Part shown: in pieces, positions 18,512-27,224 of the stretch | How the letters are laid out: each line of letters begins with the position of its first letter | Numbering within the stretch: the stretch's first letter is position 1 | Source: Herbaspirillum frisingense GSF30 | Lineage (GTDB): Bacteria > Pseudomonadota > Gammaproteobacteria > Burkholderiales > Burkholderiaceae_D | Direction: 5' to 3' | Assembly: GCF_000300975.2 (NCBI RefSeq) | Contig: NZ_AEEC02000002.1 | Coordinates: forward strand, 1-64,000 | Length of the DNA stretch: 64,000 bases | Made by a program: the position numbers and the translations under genes | Notes under the pieces: generated by a model | Databases searched by the model: none | What the model saw: only the letters and a program-made list of their open reading frames with translations | Told to the model about the DNA's origin: nothing

Positions 18512-19246
18512 TCAGGCGCCGTGCGTCATGCCGATGAACTGCTGCAGTTCCGGGGTCTTCGGATTGCCGAACAGTTCTTCCGGCGGTCCGATCTCATGGA
18601 CCTTGCCCTGGTGCATGAAGACCAGGCGATTGCAGACCTCGCGGGCGAAGCGCATTTCGTGGGTCACCATCAGCAGGGTCATGCCCTCCTTGGCCAGACC
18701 GCGCATGACGGTCAGCACTTCATTGACCAGTTCCGGGTCCAGCGCCGAGGTGATTTCGTCGCACAGCAGGGCCTGCGGGCTCATCGACAGCGCGCGCGCA
18801 ATCGCCACGCGCTGCTGCTGGCCGCCGGAGAGCTGGTCGGGGAAGGCGTCGAACTTGTGACCCAGGCCGACCTTCTCCAGGTTGGCCTTGGCCGTGGCCA
18901 TGGCTTCGGCTTCGGACGTGCCCTTGACGATCATCGGCGCGATCATCACGTTGCGACCCACCGACAGGTGCGGGAACAGGTTGAATTGCTGGAAGATCAT
19001 GCCGACCTTCAGGCGCAGGTTGCGCAGTTCCAGTTCGCTGGCGCCCAGCTTGGCGCCGGCCACGCTGATGTTGCCTTCGTCGATGCTCTCCAGACCGTTG
19101 ATGCAGCGCAGGAGGGTGGACTTGCCCGAGCCGCTCTTGCCGATGATGGCGATCACTTCGCCGGGCTCGACATCCAGGCTGATGCCCTTGAGGACCTCGT
19201 TGTCGCCGAAGCGTTTCTTGACGTTGTCAATGGCGATGAGCGGCAT
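18512..19246 (-). CDS. Polar amino-acid-type ABC importer ATPase (GlnQ-like)
   Basis: A 244-residue ABC ATPase. Walker A is GKSGSGKST (about residues 35-43), the Q-loop is in VGMIFQQFNLFPHLSVGRNV, the signature is LSGGQQQRVAIARAL and Walker B is LLCDEITSALDPE. The FQQFNLFPH pattern is typical of polar amino-acid importers. Its start overlaps the end of the preceding permease gene by 20 bases. Last gene of a five-gene operon (GntR, binding protein, two permeases, ATPase). Confidence 0.9.
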   Translation of the reverse strand: MPLIAIDNVKKRFGDNEVLKGISLDVEPGEVIAIIGKSGSGKSTLLRCINGLESIDEGNISVAGAKLGASELELRNLRLKVGMIFQQFNLFPHLSVGRNVMIAPMIVKGTSEAEAMATAKANLEKVGLGHKFDAFPDQLSGGQQQRVAIARALSMSPQALLCDEITSALDPELVNEVLTVMRGLAKEGMTLLMVTHEMRFAREVCNRLVFMHQGKVHEIGPPEELFGNPKTPELQQFIGMTHGA

Positions 19247-19883
19247 TGTATTTCCTTTCTAAAGACTGGCTGTACTTGGACAGCGGCCAGCAAAGCACGA
19301 AGTAGAAGGCGCCCACGATGGCGAACACCGTGAAGGGGCGGAAGGTGGCGTTGGTGATGACGGTGCCGGCCTTGGACAGTTCGATGAAGCCGATGATGGA
19401 CGTCACCGCAGTGGACTTGATGATCTGCACGCCGAAGCCGACGGTGGGCGCAATGGCGATACGGAAGGCCTGCGGCAGCACGATGTAGCGCATCTGCTGG
19501 AAGTAGCCCATGGCCAGCACCGAGGAGGCTTCCCACTGCCCCTTGGGTACGGCTTCCACGCAGCCGCGCCAGATTTCGGCGAGATACGAGGCGCTCCAGC
19601 ACATCAAGGCCAGTCCTGCCGCCAGCCAGGCCGGCACTTCGATGCCGAACAGCGCGATGCCGAAGAAGACCAGGAACAGCTGCATCAGCAGCGGCGTGCC
19701 CTGGAACAGTTCGATGTACAGCCGCGCCACCTGACGCAGCCAGTTCTGGCGCGAGGTGCGCATGAACAGGATGATCAGGCCCAGCGCGCCGCCGAGCAGG
19801 AAGGTGACCAGCGAGAGCAGGATGGTCCAGCGCCACGCCAGCATCAGGTTGCGGACGATGTCCCAGGTGGTGAACGAGATCAT
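19227..19883 (-). CDS. Polar amino-acid-type ABC permease (second)
   Basis: A 218-residue HisM/GlnP-family permease with five hydrophobic segments and the family motif YIELFQGTPLLMQLFLVFFG. The loop EAVPKGQWEASSVLAMGYFQ is the EAA region. ATG 19883 overlaps the stop of the previous permease gene in an ATGA, so translation is coupled. A longer frame to 20060 would run inside that gene and is not credible. Confidence 0.9.
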   Translation of the reverse strand: MISFTTWDIVRNLMLAWRWTILLSLVTFLLGGALGLIILFMRTSRQNWLRQVARLYIELFQGTPLLMQLFLVFFGIALFGIEVPAWLAAGLALMCWSASYLAEIWRGCVEAVPKGQWEASSVLAMGYFQQMRYIVLPQAFRIAIAPTVGFGVQIIKSTAVTSIIGFIELSKAGTVITNATFRPFTVFAIVGAFYFVLCWPLSKYSQSLERKYNAAHRH

Positions 19884-20551
19884 GCGGTCCTCCGGGCGGT
19901 GATGAAGTATTGGCCGATCAGGCGCAGCAGTTGGCGCAACAGGATGGCCAGTACCAGGTAGATGGCGGTGGCCACGATGTAGGCCTCGAAGGCGCGGAAG
20001 TTGCGGCCCTGGATGTAGTTGGCGGCGAACGACAGTTCTTCCACCGCGATCTGCGAGCACACGGCCGAGCCCAGCATCACGATCACCACCTGCGAGGACA
20101 GCGCCGGCCAGATCTTCTGCAGCGCCGGGCGCAGGATGATGTGGCGGAAGATCTGCATGCGCGACATCGACAGCGATTGCGCCGCTTCGATCTGGCCCCG
20201 CGGGATGGCCTGCACGCCGGCACGGATGATCTCGGTGCTGTACGCGCCCAGGTTGATCACCATGGCCAGGATGGCGGCGCTGATTTCACTGATATGGATA
20301 TTCAGCGAAGGCAGGCCGAAGAAGATGAAGAACAATTGCACCAGGAAGGGCGTGTTGCGGATCATCTCCACATAGGCGCTGACGATGGGCTTGAGCCAGC
20401 CCGGTCCCTGCGTGCGCGCCCAGGCGCCGAAGATGCCCACGGCCACGCCGAGCACGCCGCCGATGGCAATGAGCTCGATGGTGGTCACCACACCCTTGAC
20501 GATGACGTCGGTGTAGTCAAGGGTGGAAAGGAAATCGAATTGATAAGCCAT
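19880..20551 (-). CDS. Polar amino-acid-type ABC permease (first)
   Basis: A 223-residue permease of the same family. Motifs include YVEMIRNTPFLVQLFFIFFG and the EAA-type loop RAGVQAIPRGQIEAAQSLSM. It pairs with the second permease to form the channel. It starts 163 bases after the binding-protein gene; the gap holds a strong hairpin at 20654-20690. Confidence 0.9.
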   Translation of the reverse strand: MAYQFDFLSTLDYTDVIVKGVVTTIELIAIGGVLGVAVGIFGAWARTQGPGWLKPIVSAYVEMIRNTPFLVQLFFIFFGLPSLNIHISEISAAILAMVINLGAYSTEIIRAGVQAIPRGQIEAAQSLSMSRMQIFRHIILRPALQKIWPALSSQVVIVMLGSAVCSQIAVEELSFAANYIQGRNFRAFEAYIVATAIYLVLAILLRQLLRLIGQYFITARRTA

Positions 20552-20653
20552 GATGTCGTGTCTGCCCTGCCTTTATATTGCTGCGTGCTGCCGGGTTGTC
20601 CGCCTGCCCTGCGATGGTGCTCTTGCTCTGAAAACGTGTATCTGGTGCTGCAT

Positions 20654-20690
20654 GCATCGCCGGTTCCGGGCGGAATCGGACCGGCGATGC
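20654..20690 (-). other. Intercistronic hairpin after the amino-acid binding-protein gene
   Basis: GCATCGCCGGT (20654-20664) and ACCGGCGATGC (20680-20690) pair perfectly with a 15-base loop that can pair further. There is no U-run in the leftward direction. It probably protects the binding-protein mRNA or reduces read-through into the permease genes. Confidence 0.75.
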
Positions 20691-20714
20691 AGGGTACTGC
20701 GGGGCTATTGCAAT

Positions 20715-21497
20715 TTACAGGCCAGCCGGCAGCGGCAGGCCCAGCCACTTCTGCGAGATGGCGTTGAGGCTGCCATCCTTCTTGGCTTCGGCCAGGATCG
20801 CGTCGACCTTGTCCTGCAGCTTCTTCTCACCCTTGTTCAGACCGATGAAGCAAGGCGAATCCTTGATCAGGAACTTGGTTTCGGGCTTCTTGGGCGGGTT
20901 CTTGGCGATGATGGCAGCGGCCACCACGTTGCCGGTGGCCACCAGTTGCACCTGACCCGAGAGGAAGGAGCTGATGGTGCTGTTGTTGTCTTCGTAGCGC
21001 TTCACTGTCGCAGTGGGCGGGACGATCTTGGTCAGTTCCAGGTCTTCCACCGAACCGCGGGTGACCGCGATGGTCTTGCCGGCCAGGTCGGCCGCACCCT
21101 TGACGGACAGGTCAGCCGGTCCGAACACGCCGTTGAAGAACGGTGCATAGGCGGCCGAGAAGTCGATCACTTTCTCACGCTCTGCGTTCTTGCCCATGCT
21201 GGAGATGACCAGGTCGACCTTCTTGGTGGTCAGGTAGGGGATACGGTTGGCGCTGGAGACCGGGATCAGTTCCACCTTCACGCCCAGCTTCTTGGCGATC
21301 AGGGTGGCCACGTCGATGTCCAGTCCCAGTGGCTTGAGGTCGGAGTCGACCGAGCCGAACGGCGGGAAGTCGGCCGGCACGGCCACGCGCAGCGTGCCGT
21401 TCTTCTGGATATCGTCCAGGGCGTCGGCACGGGCAGCCGAAGCGGAGAACATCATGGCGCCGGCCATCAGGCCGAGCAGGAGTTTGGTCAGTTTCAT
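20715..21497 (-). CDS. Amino-acid-type ABC substrate-binding protein
   Basis: A 260-residue periplasmic binding protein (SBP_bac_3). A signal peptide ends at ARA (about 24), then TLRVAVPADFPPFGSVDSD and the PLGLDIDVATLIAKKLGV signature. The ligand is not clear; the family carries polar amino acids, opines or related compounds. The start ATG 21497 has AGGGAAA upstream. The gene follows the GntR gene by 55 bases in the same direction. Confidence 0.88.
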   Translation of the reverse strand: MKLTKLLLGLMAGAMMFSASAARADALDDIQKNGTLRVAVPADFPPFGSVDSDLKPLGLDIDVATLIAKKLGVKVELIPVSSANRIPYLTTKKVDLVISSMGKNAEREKVIDFSAAYAPFFNGVFGPADLSVKGAADLAGKTIAVTRGSVEDLELTKIVPPTATVKRYEDNNSTISSFLSGQVQLVATGNVVAAAIIAKNPPKKPETKFLIKDSPCFIGLNKGEKKLQDKVDAILAEAKKDGSLNAISQKWLGLPLPAGL

Positions 21498-21552
21498 AGC
21501 AGTTTCCCTAGTGTTGACGACGTTGATGAGTGGCCCTGCGCGGTGCTGGCGC

Positions 21553-22302
21553 TTACTGCGGCCGTTTGCCTGGCGGGCCCGAGACGTCGGTCCCCGCGGC
21601 GGCCCCCTGCCGCGAGACCGATGCCAGTGCCTGCCGCAGCGGTTCCAGCGGATCGCTGCTGCGCACCTGGTTGAGACCTGATTCCACGTGTTGCAAGTGG
21701 GCCTGCATCAGGTGCTCAGCCTGTTCCAGATCGCCGCGTTCCAGCGCCTCGACGATCAGGACATGTTCCGAACACGAATCCTCCGCCTGCTCCGACGACT
21801 GGTGCAGCATCGCCGTCAGCGTGGTGCGGGCGGTCAGGTCGCGCAGCGTTTCCGACAGCAGCGAGTTGCCCAGGCATTCGCACAGGCAGACGTGGAAGTC
21901 GCCCAGCAGATAGCTGCGCGCCCCGACGTCGGCGCCGGCAATGGCGGCCTCTTCGCGGGCGATGTGCTCGCGCAGTTGCCGGATTGCCTCGCCGCTGACC
22001 GGACGTACCCGCGCCTGTCGCAGCAGACCCAGCTCGATCACGCGGCGCGCCTCGAAGGCCTCGCGCGCCTGCTCCGGCGTGGGTTCGATGACGAACCAGC
22101 CGCGCCGCGCACTGACCGTGACGATGCCGCGTGCCATGAGCCGCGTCAGCGCTTCCCGCACCTGGGTGCGCGAAACGCCGAACAGGTCGGCCAGTTGCTG
22201 CTCGCCCAGCCGGGTACCCGGCGCCAATTGCTTGGCGAGGATGGCCTCGGTGATGCGGATCGCAATCTGCGACGACGACTTGACGGAAGGATTGGTGCTC
22301 AT
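21553..22302 (-). CDS. GntR-family (FCD) regulator of the amino-acid-type importer
   Basis: A 249-residue regulator with winged helix (AIRITEAILAKQLAPGTRLG to REALTRLMARGIVTV) and a C-terminal FCD domain (EAFEARRVIELGLL onward). ATG 22302 is preceded by GAGGGG. It is first in the importer operon, so it likely represses its own operon until the substrate is present. The inverted repeat at 22320-22355 lies just before the start codon. Confidence 0.87.
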   Translation of the reverse strand: MSTNPSVKSSSQIAIRITEAILAKQLAPGTRLGEQQLADLFGVSRTQVREALTRLMARGIVTVSARRGWFVIEPTPEQAREAFEARRVIELGLLRQARVRPVSGEAIRQLREHIAREEAAIAGADVGARSYLLGDFHVCLCECLGNSLLSETLRDLTARTTLTAMLHQSSEQAEDSCSEHVLIVEALERGDLEQAEHLMQAHLQHVESGLNQVRSSDPLEPLRQALASVSRQGAAAGTDVSGPPGKRPQ

Positions 22303-22624
22303 GTCCCCTCATCAGCAAGTTGTGTGCCACGCTGATATACAAGATTGGCATACAACACACGGCGACGATTATTGGTGGCGAAAAGCTTGTGTGGCAAGGA
22401 TTTTCGCTGGGTGCTGGGTGGGAGGAATACTGCGGGGGTGAAGTGTGCTGCAGTGCGATGCTAGTGGAAGTGAAGCTTAATACTGCACCTTTTGCTGCTT
22501 TTTGGTGCAGGAAAAGATACGCCGGGGTCATCGCCGCCGCCCCGGTTTTGTGCATTGCATTGTCGTCATGCCATCGTTGGTGGCGGGTGACGGCGGGCCT
22601 GTCCCGGCCTGCGGGACGATGGCC
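22303..22624. other. Control region between two leftward operons
   Basis: 322 bases. The left end carries the GntR operator (22320-22355). A short hairpin GTCCCG/CGGGAC at 22601-22616 lies just after the stop of the 13-gene operon but has no U-run, so termination there is doubtful. Two AT-richer patches (22360-22390, 22470-22510) could hold the promoter for the GntR operon. No gene is seen. Confidence 0.55.
22320..22355. promoter_or_regulatory. Putative GntR operator (inverted repeat) before the importer operon
   Basis: TTGTGTGCCA (22320-22329) and TGGCATACAA (22346-22355) form an inverted repeat with one mismatch and a 16-base spacer. The spacer contains a further TATACAAG. Arms like TTGTATGCCA are common for FCD-type GntR regulators. 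It is 18 bases from the regulator's start codon. Confidence 0.6.
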
Positions 22625-23575
22625 CTAAGGCAGCCGGCCCAGCGCTTCCCTGGCTTGCCGGTATTGCTCGACCAGTTGCTCCACAATGCGTGCGGCCGGC
22701 AGCACTTCGCTGACGGCGCCCAGCCCCTGGCCGCTGCCCCAGATGTCCTTCCAGCGCTTGGGGCGGGCCACATCCATGCCTTGCGCCGGCGCGTCTCGAA
22801 GCTGGTCGGGATCGAGGCCGGCGGCGCGGATGCTCGGTTTGAGGTAATTGCCGGGGACGCCGGAGAAATAGGGGGTATAGACGATATCCTCGGCGCTGCC
22901 CTGAACGATCATCTGCTTGTACAGCGGTGCCGCCGCCGATTCTTCTGAGGCGATGAAGCGTGTTCCCATATAGACCAGGTCGCAGCCCATGGCCTGTGCC
23001 GCCAGGATGCCGCGTCCATCGGAAATGGCGCCGCCCAGTACCAGCAGCCCGTCGAACAGGCGGCGCACCTCGGCCGCCAGGGCGAACGGACTGAGCGCGC
23101 CGGCATGCCCCCCGGCCCCGGCGCAGACCAGGATCAGGCCATCCACACCGGCGGCGATGGCCTTGCGCGCATGGCGCAGCGTGGTCACATCGTGCAGCAC
23201 GATACCGCCATAGGCATGTACCGCAGCCACTACCTGCTCGGGCGCATGCAGCGAGGTGATGACGATCGGCACGCGGTGGCGCACGCAGGTGGCCAGGTCA
23301 TCCTGCAGGCGCTGGTTGGAGGGATGCACGATCAGGTTCACTGCATAGGGCGCAATGATGCGCGAAGGATGGGCCTGGCGCAGGGCGTCCAGGTCCTCTT
23401 CGATGCGGCACAGCCATTGCTCCAGTTGTTCCTGCGGACGGGCATTGAGGGCCGGGAAGGCGCCGACGATGCCGGCCCCGCATTGCGCCGTCACCAGCGC
23501 CGGATTGGACACCAGGAACATGGGCGAGCCGATCACCGGCAGCCGCAGCCGTGCCGCCAGGGTGGCGGCGTTCAT
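22625..23575 (-). CDS. Nitronate monooxygenase-family flavin oxidoreductase
   Basis: A 316-residue FMN enzyme of the 2-nitropropane dioxygenase/NMO family. The start RLRLPVIGSPMFLVSNPALV, the CAGAGGHAG phosphate loop and GTRFIASEES match the fold. Members act on nitronates, enoyl-acyl thioesters or other activated carbons. In this CoA-catabolic operon it may provide an oxidation step, since no acyl-CoA dehydrogenase is present; that is inference. ATG 23575 overlaps the previous stop in an ATGA. Last gene of the 13-gene operon. Confidence 0.85.
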   Translation of the reverse strand: MNAATLAARLRLPVIGSPMFLVSNPALVTAQCGAGIVGAFPALNARPQEQLEQWLCRIEEDLDALRQAHPSRIIAPYAVNLIVHPSNQRLQDDLATCVRHRVPIVITSLHAPEQVVAAVHAYGGIVLHDVTTLRHARKAIAAGVDGLILVCAGAGGHAGALSPFALAAEVRRLFDGLLVLGGAISDGRGILAAQAMGCDLVYMGTRFIASEESAAAPLYKQMIVQGSAEDIVYTPYFSGVPGNYLKPSIRAAGLDPDQLRDAPAQGMDVARPKRWKDIWGSGQGLGAVSEVLPAARIVEQLVEQYRQAREALGRLP

Positions 23576-24327
23576 GCCGTCCTCCCGCTGGCCTGGCCGA
23601 AGGCGGCGATGCGTGCGGCCATGTCCGGGCCCTTGCCGGCATTGCGGAATACTTCGTGCGCCAGTCCGGCCGCCAGGGGCAGGCCATCGGTCTCTTCCAG
23701 CAGGCGCTTGGTGGCGCGGTGAGAGAACCAGGAGCCGGCCAGCAGCTCGCGTACCAGTGCCTGGAGTTCGGTCTCGAACTGCGCATCGTCGAAGCAGAGA
23801 TTGGCCAGCCCCATCTCTGCGGCGCGCTGACCGTCGTAACGCCGGCCCAGCAACATCATCTCGCGCGCACGGGCCACGCCGATGCGTCTTGGCAGGCGCT
23901 GACTCATGCCCCATAACGGCGTCAGCGCCCAGCGCGCATGGGTATCGGCAAAGCTGGCCGAGCGGCTGCAGACGATCAGGTCGCCGGCCAGCGCCAGTTC
24001 CAGCGCACCGGTGTAGCAATGGCCGTGCACAGCCACGATCACCACCTGCGGCAGCCGCGCCAGGCGATCGATGGTGCGCGCCTGCAGATGCGGCAGCGGC
24101 AGGGCCTGGCCGGCGGCGATGTCGTGCAGATCGTTGCCGGCCGAGAAGCAGCGGCCGGCACCACGCAGCAGCACCGCACCGATGTGCTCCTGTTGCTGTT
24201 CCAGCGCACCCAGGTGGGCGTGCAACTGCTGGAACATCTCTACCGTCAGGGCATTGAGCTTGTCGGGCCGGTTCAGCGTCAGCGTGCATAGCCCATCGCA
24301 GTCCTCCCGCAACACCTGCGCGCTCAT
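23572..24327 (-). CDS. Enoyl-CoA hydratase/isomerase (crotonase family), first copy
   Basis: A 251-residue crotonase-fold protein. It has the CoA/oxyanion-hole segment GAGRCFSAGNDLHDI and the second oxyanion loop HGHCYTGALELALAGDLIVC. Such enzymes hydrate or isomerise enoyl-CoA, or cleave related thioesters. ATG 24327 overlaps the MaoC stop in an ATGA. The usual hydratase acidic pair is not certain, so isomerase or hydrolase activity is possible. Confidence 0.85.
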   Translation of the reverse strand: MSAQVLREDCDGLCTLTLNRPDKLNALTVEMFQQLHAHLGALEQQQEHIGAVLLRGAGRCFSAGNDLHDIAAGQALPLPHLQARTIDRLARLPQVVIVAVHGHCYTGALELALAGDLIVCSRSASFADTHARWALTPLWGMSQRLPRRIGVARAREMMLLGRRYDGQRAAEMGLANLCFDDAQFETELQALVRELLAGSWFSHRATKRLLEETDGLPLAAGLAHEVFRNAGKGPDMAARIAAFGQASGRTA

Positions 24328-24803
24328 GACTGCACCGACTGCGCCTGCTGGCGCGCGCCTTCGCGGGTGAGGACGAGGACCTCGCTGTCGCCTTCCTGGG
24401 CGACCTCGCCGCGCTGGTTCAGCAGCCGGAAGCGCCGTCCCAGCTTGCCGCTGCGTCCGCTCTTGCCGGCTTCCACCGTCAGGATCTCCAGCTCCAGGTG
24501 CAGTGTGTCGCCCACCAGGATGGGTTGCTTGAACTCCCACTGGCGCAAGCCCAGCATGGCAATCACGGAGTGTTCGAAGATGCCCAGCTGGTGCAGCATC
24601 CCGGTACACAGGGCGATGCCCAGGGTGCCATGCACCAGGCGCTGACCATAGCGCGTGTGGCGCGCAAATTCGGCATCGGCGTGAATCGGGTTCCAGTCAC
24701 CGGACAGCATCGAGAACATGGTCAGGTCCGTCTCTGTGAGAGTGCGTCCGCCGCTGGTGAAGCGTTGACCGGGCTGGAAATCTTCGAGGTAGAGGGAAGG
24801 CAT
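24324..24803 (-). CDS. MaoC-type (R)-specific enoyl-CoA hydratase
   Basis: A 159-residue single hot-dog protein. The hydratase motif is clear: SGDWNPIHAD with Asp36 and His41, then RLVHGTLGIAL. Such proteins add water to trans-2-enoyl-CoA to give the R-hydroxyacyl-CoA. It follows the ligase gene after 22 bases and overlaps the next gene by four. Confidence 0.87.
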   Translation of the reverse strand: MPSLYLEDFQPGQRFTSGGRTLTETDLTMFSMLSGDWNPIHADAEFARHTRYGQRLVHGTLGIALCTGMLHQLGIFEHSVIAMLGLRQWEFKQPILVGDTLHLELEILTVEAGKSGRSGKLGRRFRLLNQRGEVAQEGDSEVLVLTREGARQQAQSVQS

Positions 24804-24825
24804 GCGGGCTCCGTGGGCAAAAGGG

Positions 24826-26487
24826 TCAGGCGGCTGCGGTCAGCCGTTGCAGCGCCATGTCGCGCAGCTTGGCGCGCTGGATCTTGGTGCCGTTCGAACT
24901 CTGGGTGGTCGGGAAGGCATCGACCAACCAGACATGCGCCGGCACCTTGAAGGGCGCCAGGTTCTGGCTGGCGCAGTGCAGGATGGCCTGCGTATCGGGA
25001 CGGGCGTCGGGCGCGGCGATGACGAAGGCCACCGGCCGCGCCTGGCAGCCGATATCCACCGAGACCACCTGCACATCGGCGACCCCGGCCACGGTCTTGA
25101 TGACATCCTCGATTTCCACCGGGCTGACCAGATAGCCGCCCAGCCGCATGGCGTCGCCCTGGCGCGTCAGATAGACGAAGCTGCCATCGGCGCGCAGGTA
25201 TCCGACGTCGCCGGTACGGAAGTAGCCCTCGGCGTCAATTGCGCGGGCGCTGGCTTCGGGGTTGTTCAGATAAGTCACGAAGTTGGTATCGGCGCGGATT
25301 TCGATGGCGCCGCTCTGGCCTGGACCCAGCAGCTCGCCACTGTCGATGTCGCGGATGCGGATCTGCACGCCGAAAGCGTGGCTGGCCGGCAGGCCACCGC
25401 CGAGAATGCGCTCCGACAGCGGCAACGCGCGCGCTTGCAGCGAGAACAGTGCCTGCACCTCGGACGAGCCGTACAGACCGATCAGGGGGATGCCTCTGGC
25501 CCAGGCGGCCTCGGTGAATTCCACCACGCCCGGATGGAAGCAGGCAAAACCGAATACGCGTGCACTGGGGAAGGGGCGTTCGCCCTGTCCGTGTTCGATG
25601 ATGCGACGGAACATCTCGTCGCTGCCGAAGACATGCGTGACCGCGTGGCGCACGATGAGCTGCGCGGCCTGTTCTCCATCGAAGGTATCCATCATCACGA
25701 TGGGCTGGCCGGCAACGAAGGTCGCCATCGCCGCATTGAATCCGAACACGCCGGCGAAGGGCAGGGCCGCCAGCAGCCGCACCCCATCCTCGCTGAAGCC
25801 ATAGGCCGGCGCCGCGCGCTGGCTGTGCAGGCAGATCGTGCGCTGGCTATGCAGCACCAGCTTGGGACCGCTGGTGGTACCTGACGTGGTGAAGAGGATA
25901 CTGGCCATATCCGGTGCGGCGGCCGTGATGGGGTCGTCGGCGGCCACCGGCGGCAGCCGATGCAGATCGAAGCGCACTGCGGGTTTGCCCAGTACCTGCG
26001 TGGGTGGCGTATCGCCGGCATCCAGTACCACCACCTCGCGCAGCGCTGCTGCAGCTTGCGCCGGCACATCGGCCAGCACCGCCGGAAAATCGATCTTGCG
26101 GAAGTTCAGTTGCAACACCAGCAGACTGGCCTGGGAACGTTCCAGGATGTAGGCCAGCTCGTGCGAGCGATAGCGGGTATTGACCGTCATCACGGCGGCG
26201 CCCAGACGCGCCAGTGCGAAGTACAGCGCCAACCACTCGATGCGGTTGACCAGCCACAGCGCCACCCGGTCGCCGGGCCTGACGCCGCGCGCCTGCAGCC
26301 AGGCTGCGCTGCGTCGGACCATGTCATCGAATTGTGCGTAGGTAATGCGCTCTTCATCGACGATGAAGGCGGTGGCGTCGCCGCGTTCGGCCACATGACG
26401 GGCCAGCAGAGCGGGCAGGGTCAGCAGGGTCTGCGGAGTTTGCGGAGTTTGCGGAGTTTGCGGAGTTTGCAGAGTTTGGTCGGGCAT
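24826..26487 (-). CDS. Acyl-CoA synthetase (AMP-forming ligase)
   Basis: A 553-residue ANL-family ligase that would activate the imported acid to its CoA ester. The P-loop is FTTSGTTSGPKLVLHSQ, the GYFRTGDVGYL hinge and GGYLVSPVEIEDVI follow, and the catalytic Lys lies in NGTKIQRAKL near the C-terminus. The N-terminus has an unusual Gln-Thr-Pro repeat (residues 5-19) coded by a 9-bp tandem repeat. The start ATG 26487 shares one base with the preceding stop (TGATG). The substrate is unknown; benzoate-like or alicyclic acids are possible. Confidence 0.88.
   Translation of the reverse strand: MPDQTLQTPQTPQTPQTPQTLLTLPALLARHVAERGDATAFIVDEERITYAQFDDMVRRSAAWLQARGVRPGDRVALWLVNRIEWLALYFALARLGAAVMTVNTRYRSHELAYILERSQASLLVLQLNFRKIDFPAVLADVPAQAAAALREVVVLDAGDTPPTQVLGKPAVRFDLHRLPPVAADDPITAAAPDMASILFTTSGTTSGPKLVLHSQRTICLHSQRAAPAYGFSEDGVRLLAALPFAGVFGFNAAMATFVAGQPIVMMDTFDGEQAAQLIVRHAVTHVFGSDEMFRRIIEHGQGERPFPSARVFGFACFHPGVVEFTEAAWARGIPLIGLYGSSEVQALFSLQARALPLSERILGGGLPASHAFGVQIRIRDIDSGELLGPGQSGAIEIRADTNFVTYLNNPEASARAIDAEGYFRTGDVGYLRADGSFVYLTRQGDAMRLGGYLVSPVEIEDVIKTVAGVADVQVVSVDIGCQARPVAFVIAAPDARPDTQAILHCASQNLAPFKVPAHVWLVDAFPTTQSSNGTKIQRAKLRDMALQRLTAAA
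26432..26476. repeat. In-frame 9-bp tandem repeat in the acyl-CoA ligase gene
   Basis: Five consecutive copies of TGCGGAGTT (the last with one change) run without gaps. On the coding strand they encode repeated Gln-Thr-Pro near the N-terminus. Copy-number change would keep the frame and only alter the tail length. Confidence 0.9.
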
Positions 26488-27224
26488 CAGTACAGCTCCA
26501 TCAGCTTGGCGTTGTCGTCCAGTTCGGCGGGCAGGGCTTCGCGGATGATGGCACCGGACTTCATGACCACCACCCGATCCGAGATCTTCAGGGCCTGCTT
26601 GACGTTCTGCTCCACCAGCAGGATCGCCATGCCGGTCTCGCGCTGCAGTTGCCGGATCGGTTGCAGCAGGTCCTGGAACAACTTGGGTGCCAGACCGATC
26701 GAGGGTTCGTCCATCAGCAGGCAGCGTGGCCGCGACAGCAGTGCGCGACCGATGGAAACCATCTGTTGCTGGCCGCCCGAGAGGGTGCCGGCGCGGCGCC
26801 CGTAGAACTGCCGTAGCGCTGGCAGGACCGACATCACCCAGTCCAGGCGTGCCTGGCGTTCGCCTTCGGCCACGCCGGCGGCCCACAGCCCCATCTTCAT
26901 GGTCTCGGCCACCGTCAGTCCGGGAAACACTCCACGCCCCTCCGGCACCAGCGAGACACCGGCCGCACACAGGCGACGCGGCTCCACTACCGCCAGCGGT
27001 TGGCCGTCCAGCAGCACCTGGCCTTCCTGGCGGGCGACCAGACCGAACAGCGTCTTCAACAGGGTCGACTTGCCGGCGCCGTTATGCCCGATCAGACAGA
27101 GCACTTCGCCCGGCAGCAGGCGGAAATCGAAATCGCGCAATACCGGACGACCGCCATAGCCCACCACCAGCTGGCGGGTCTCCAGCAGGGCCGGGGCAGA
27201 GTCGGGATGGACTTGGGCATTCAT
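26487..27224 (-). CDS. Liv-type ABC importer ATPase (LivF family)
   Basis: A 245-residue ABC ATPase. Walker A is GHNGAGKST, the signature LSGGQQQMVSIGRALL and Walker B CLLMDEPSIGLAP; the last is typical of LivF. ATG 27224 overlaps the LivG-type stop in an ATGA. With LivG, LivH, LivM and the binding protein it forms an importer whose cargo is more likely the acid handled by the operon's CoA enzymes than leucine. Confidence 0.92.
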   Translation of the reverse strand: MNAQVHPDSAPALLETRQLVVGYGGRPVLRDFDFRLLPGEVLCLIGHNGAGKSTLLKTLFGLVARQEGQVLLDGQPLAVVEPRRLCAAGVSLVPEGRGVFPGLTVAETMKMGLWAAGVAEGERQARLDWVMSVLPALRQFYGRRAGTLSGGQQQMVSIGRALLSRPRCLLMDEPSIGLAPKLFQDLLQPIRQLQRETGMAILLVEQNVKQALKISDRVVVMKSGAIIREALPAELDDNAKLMELY

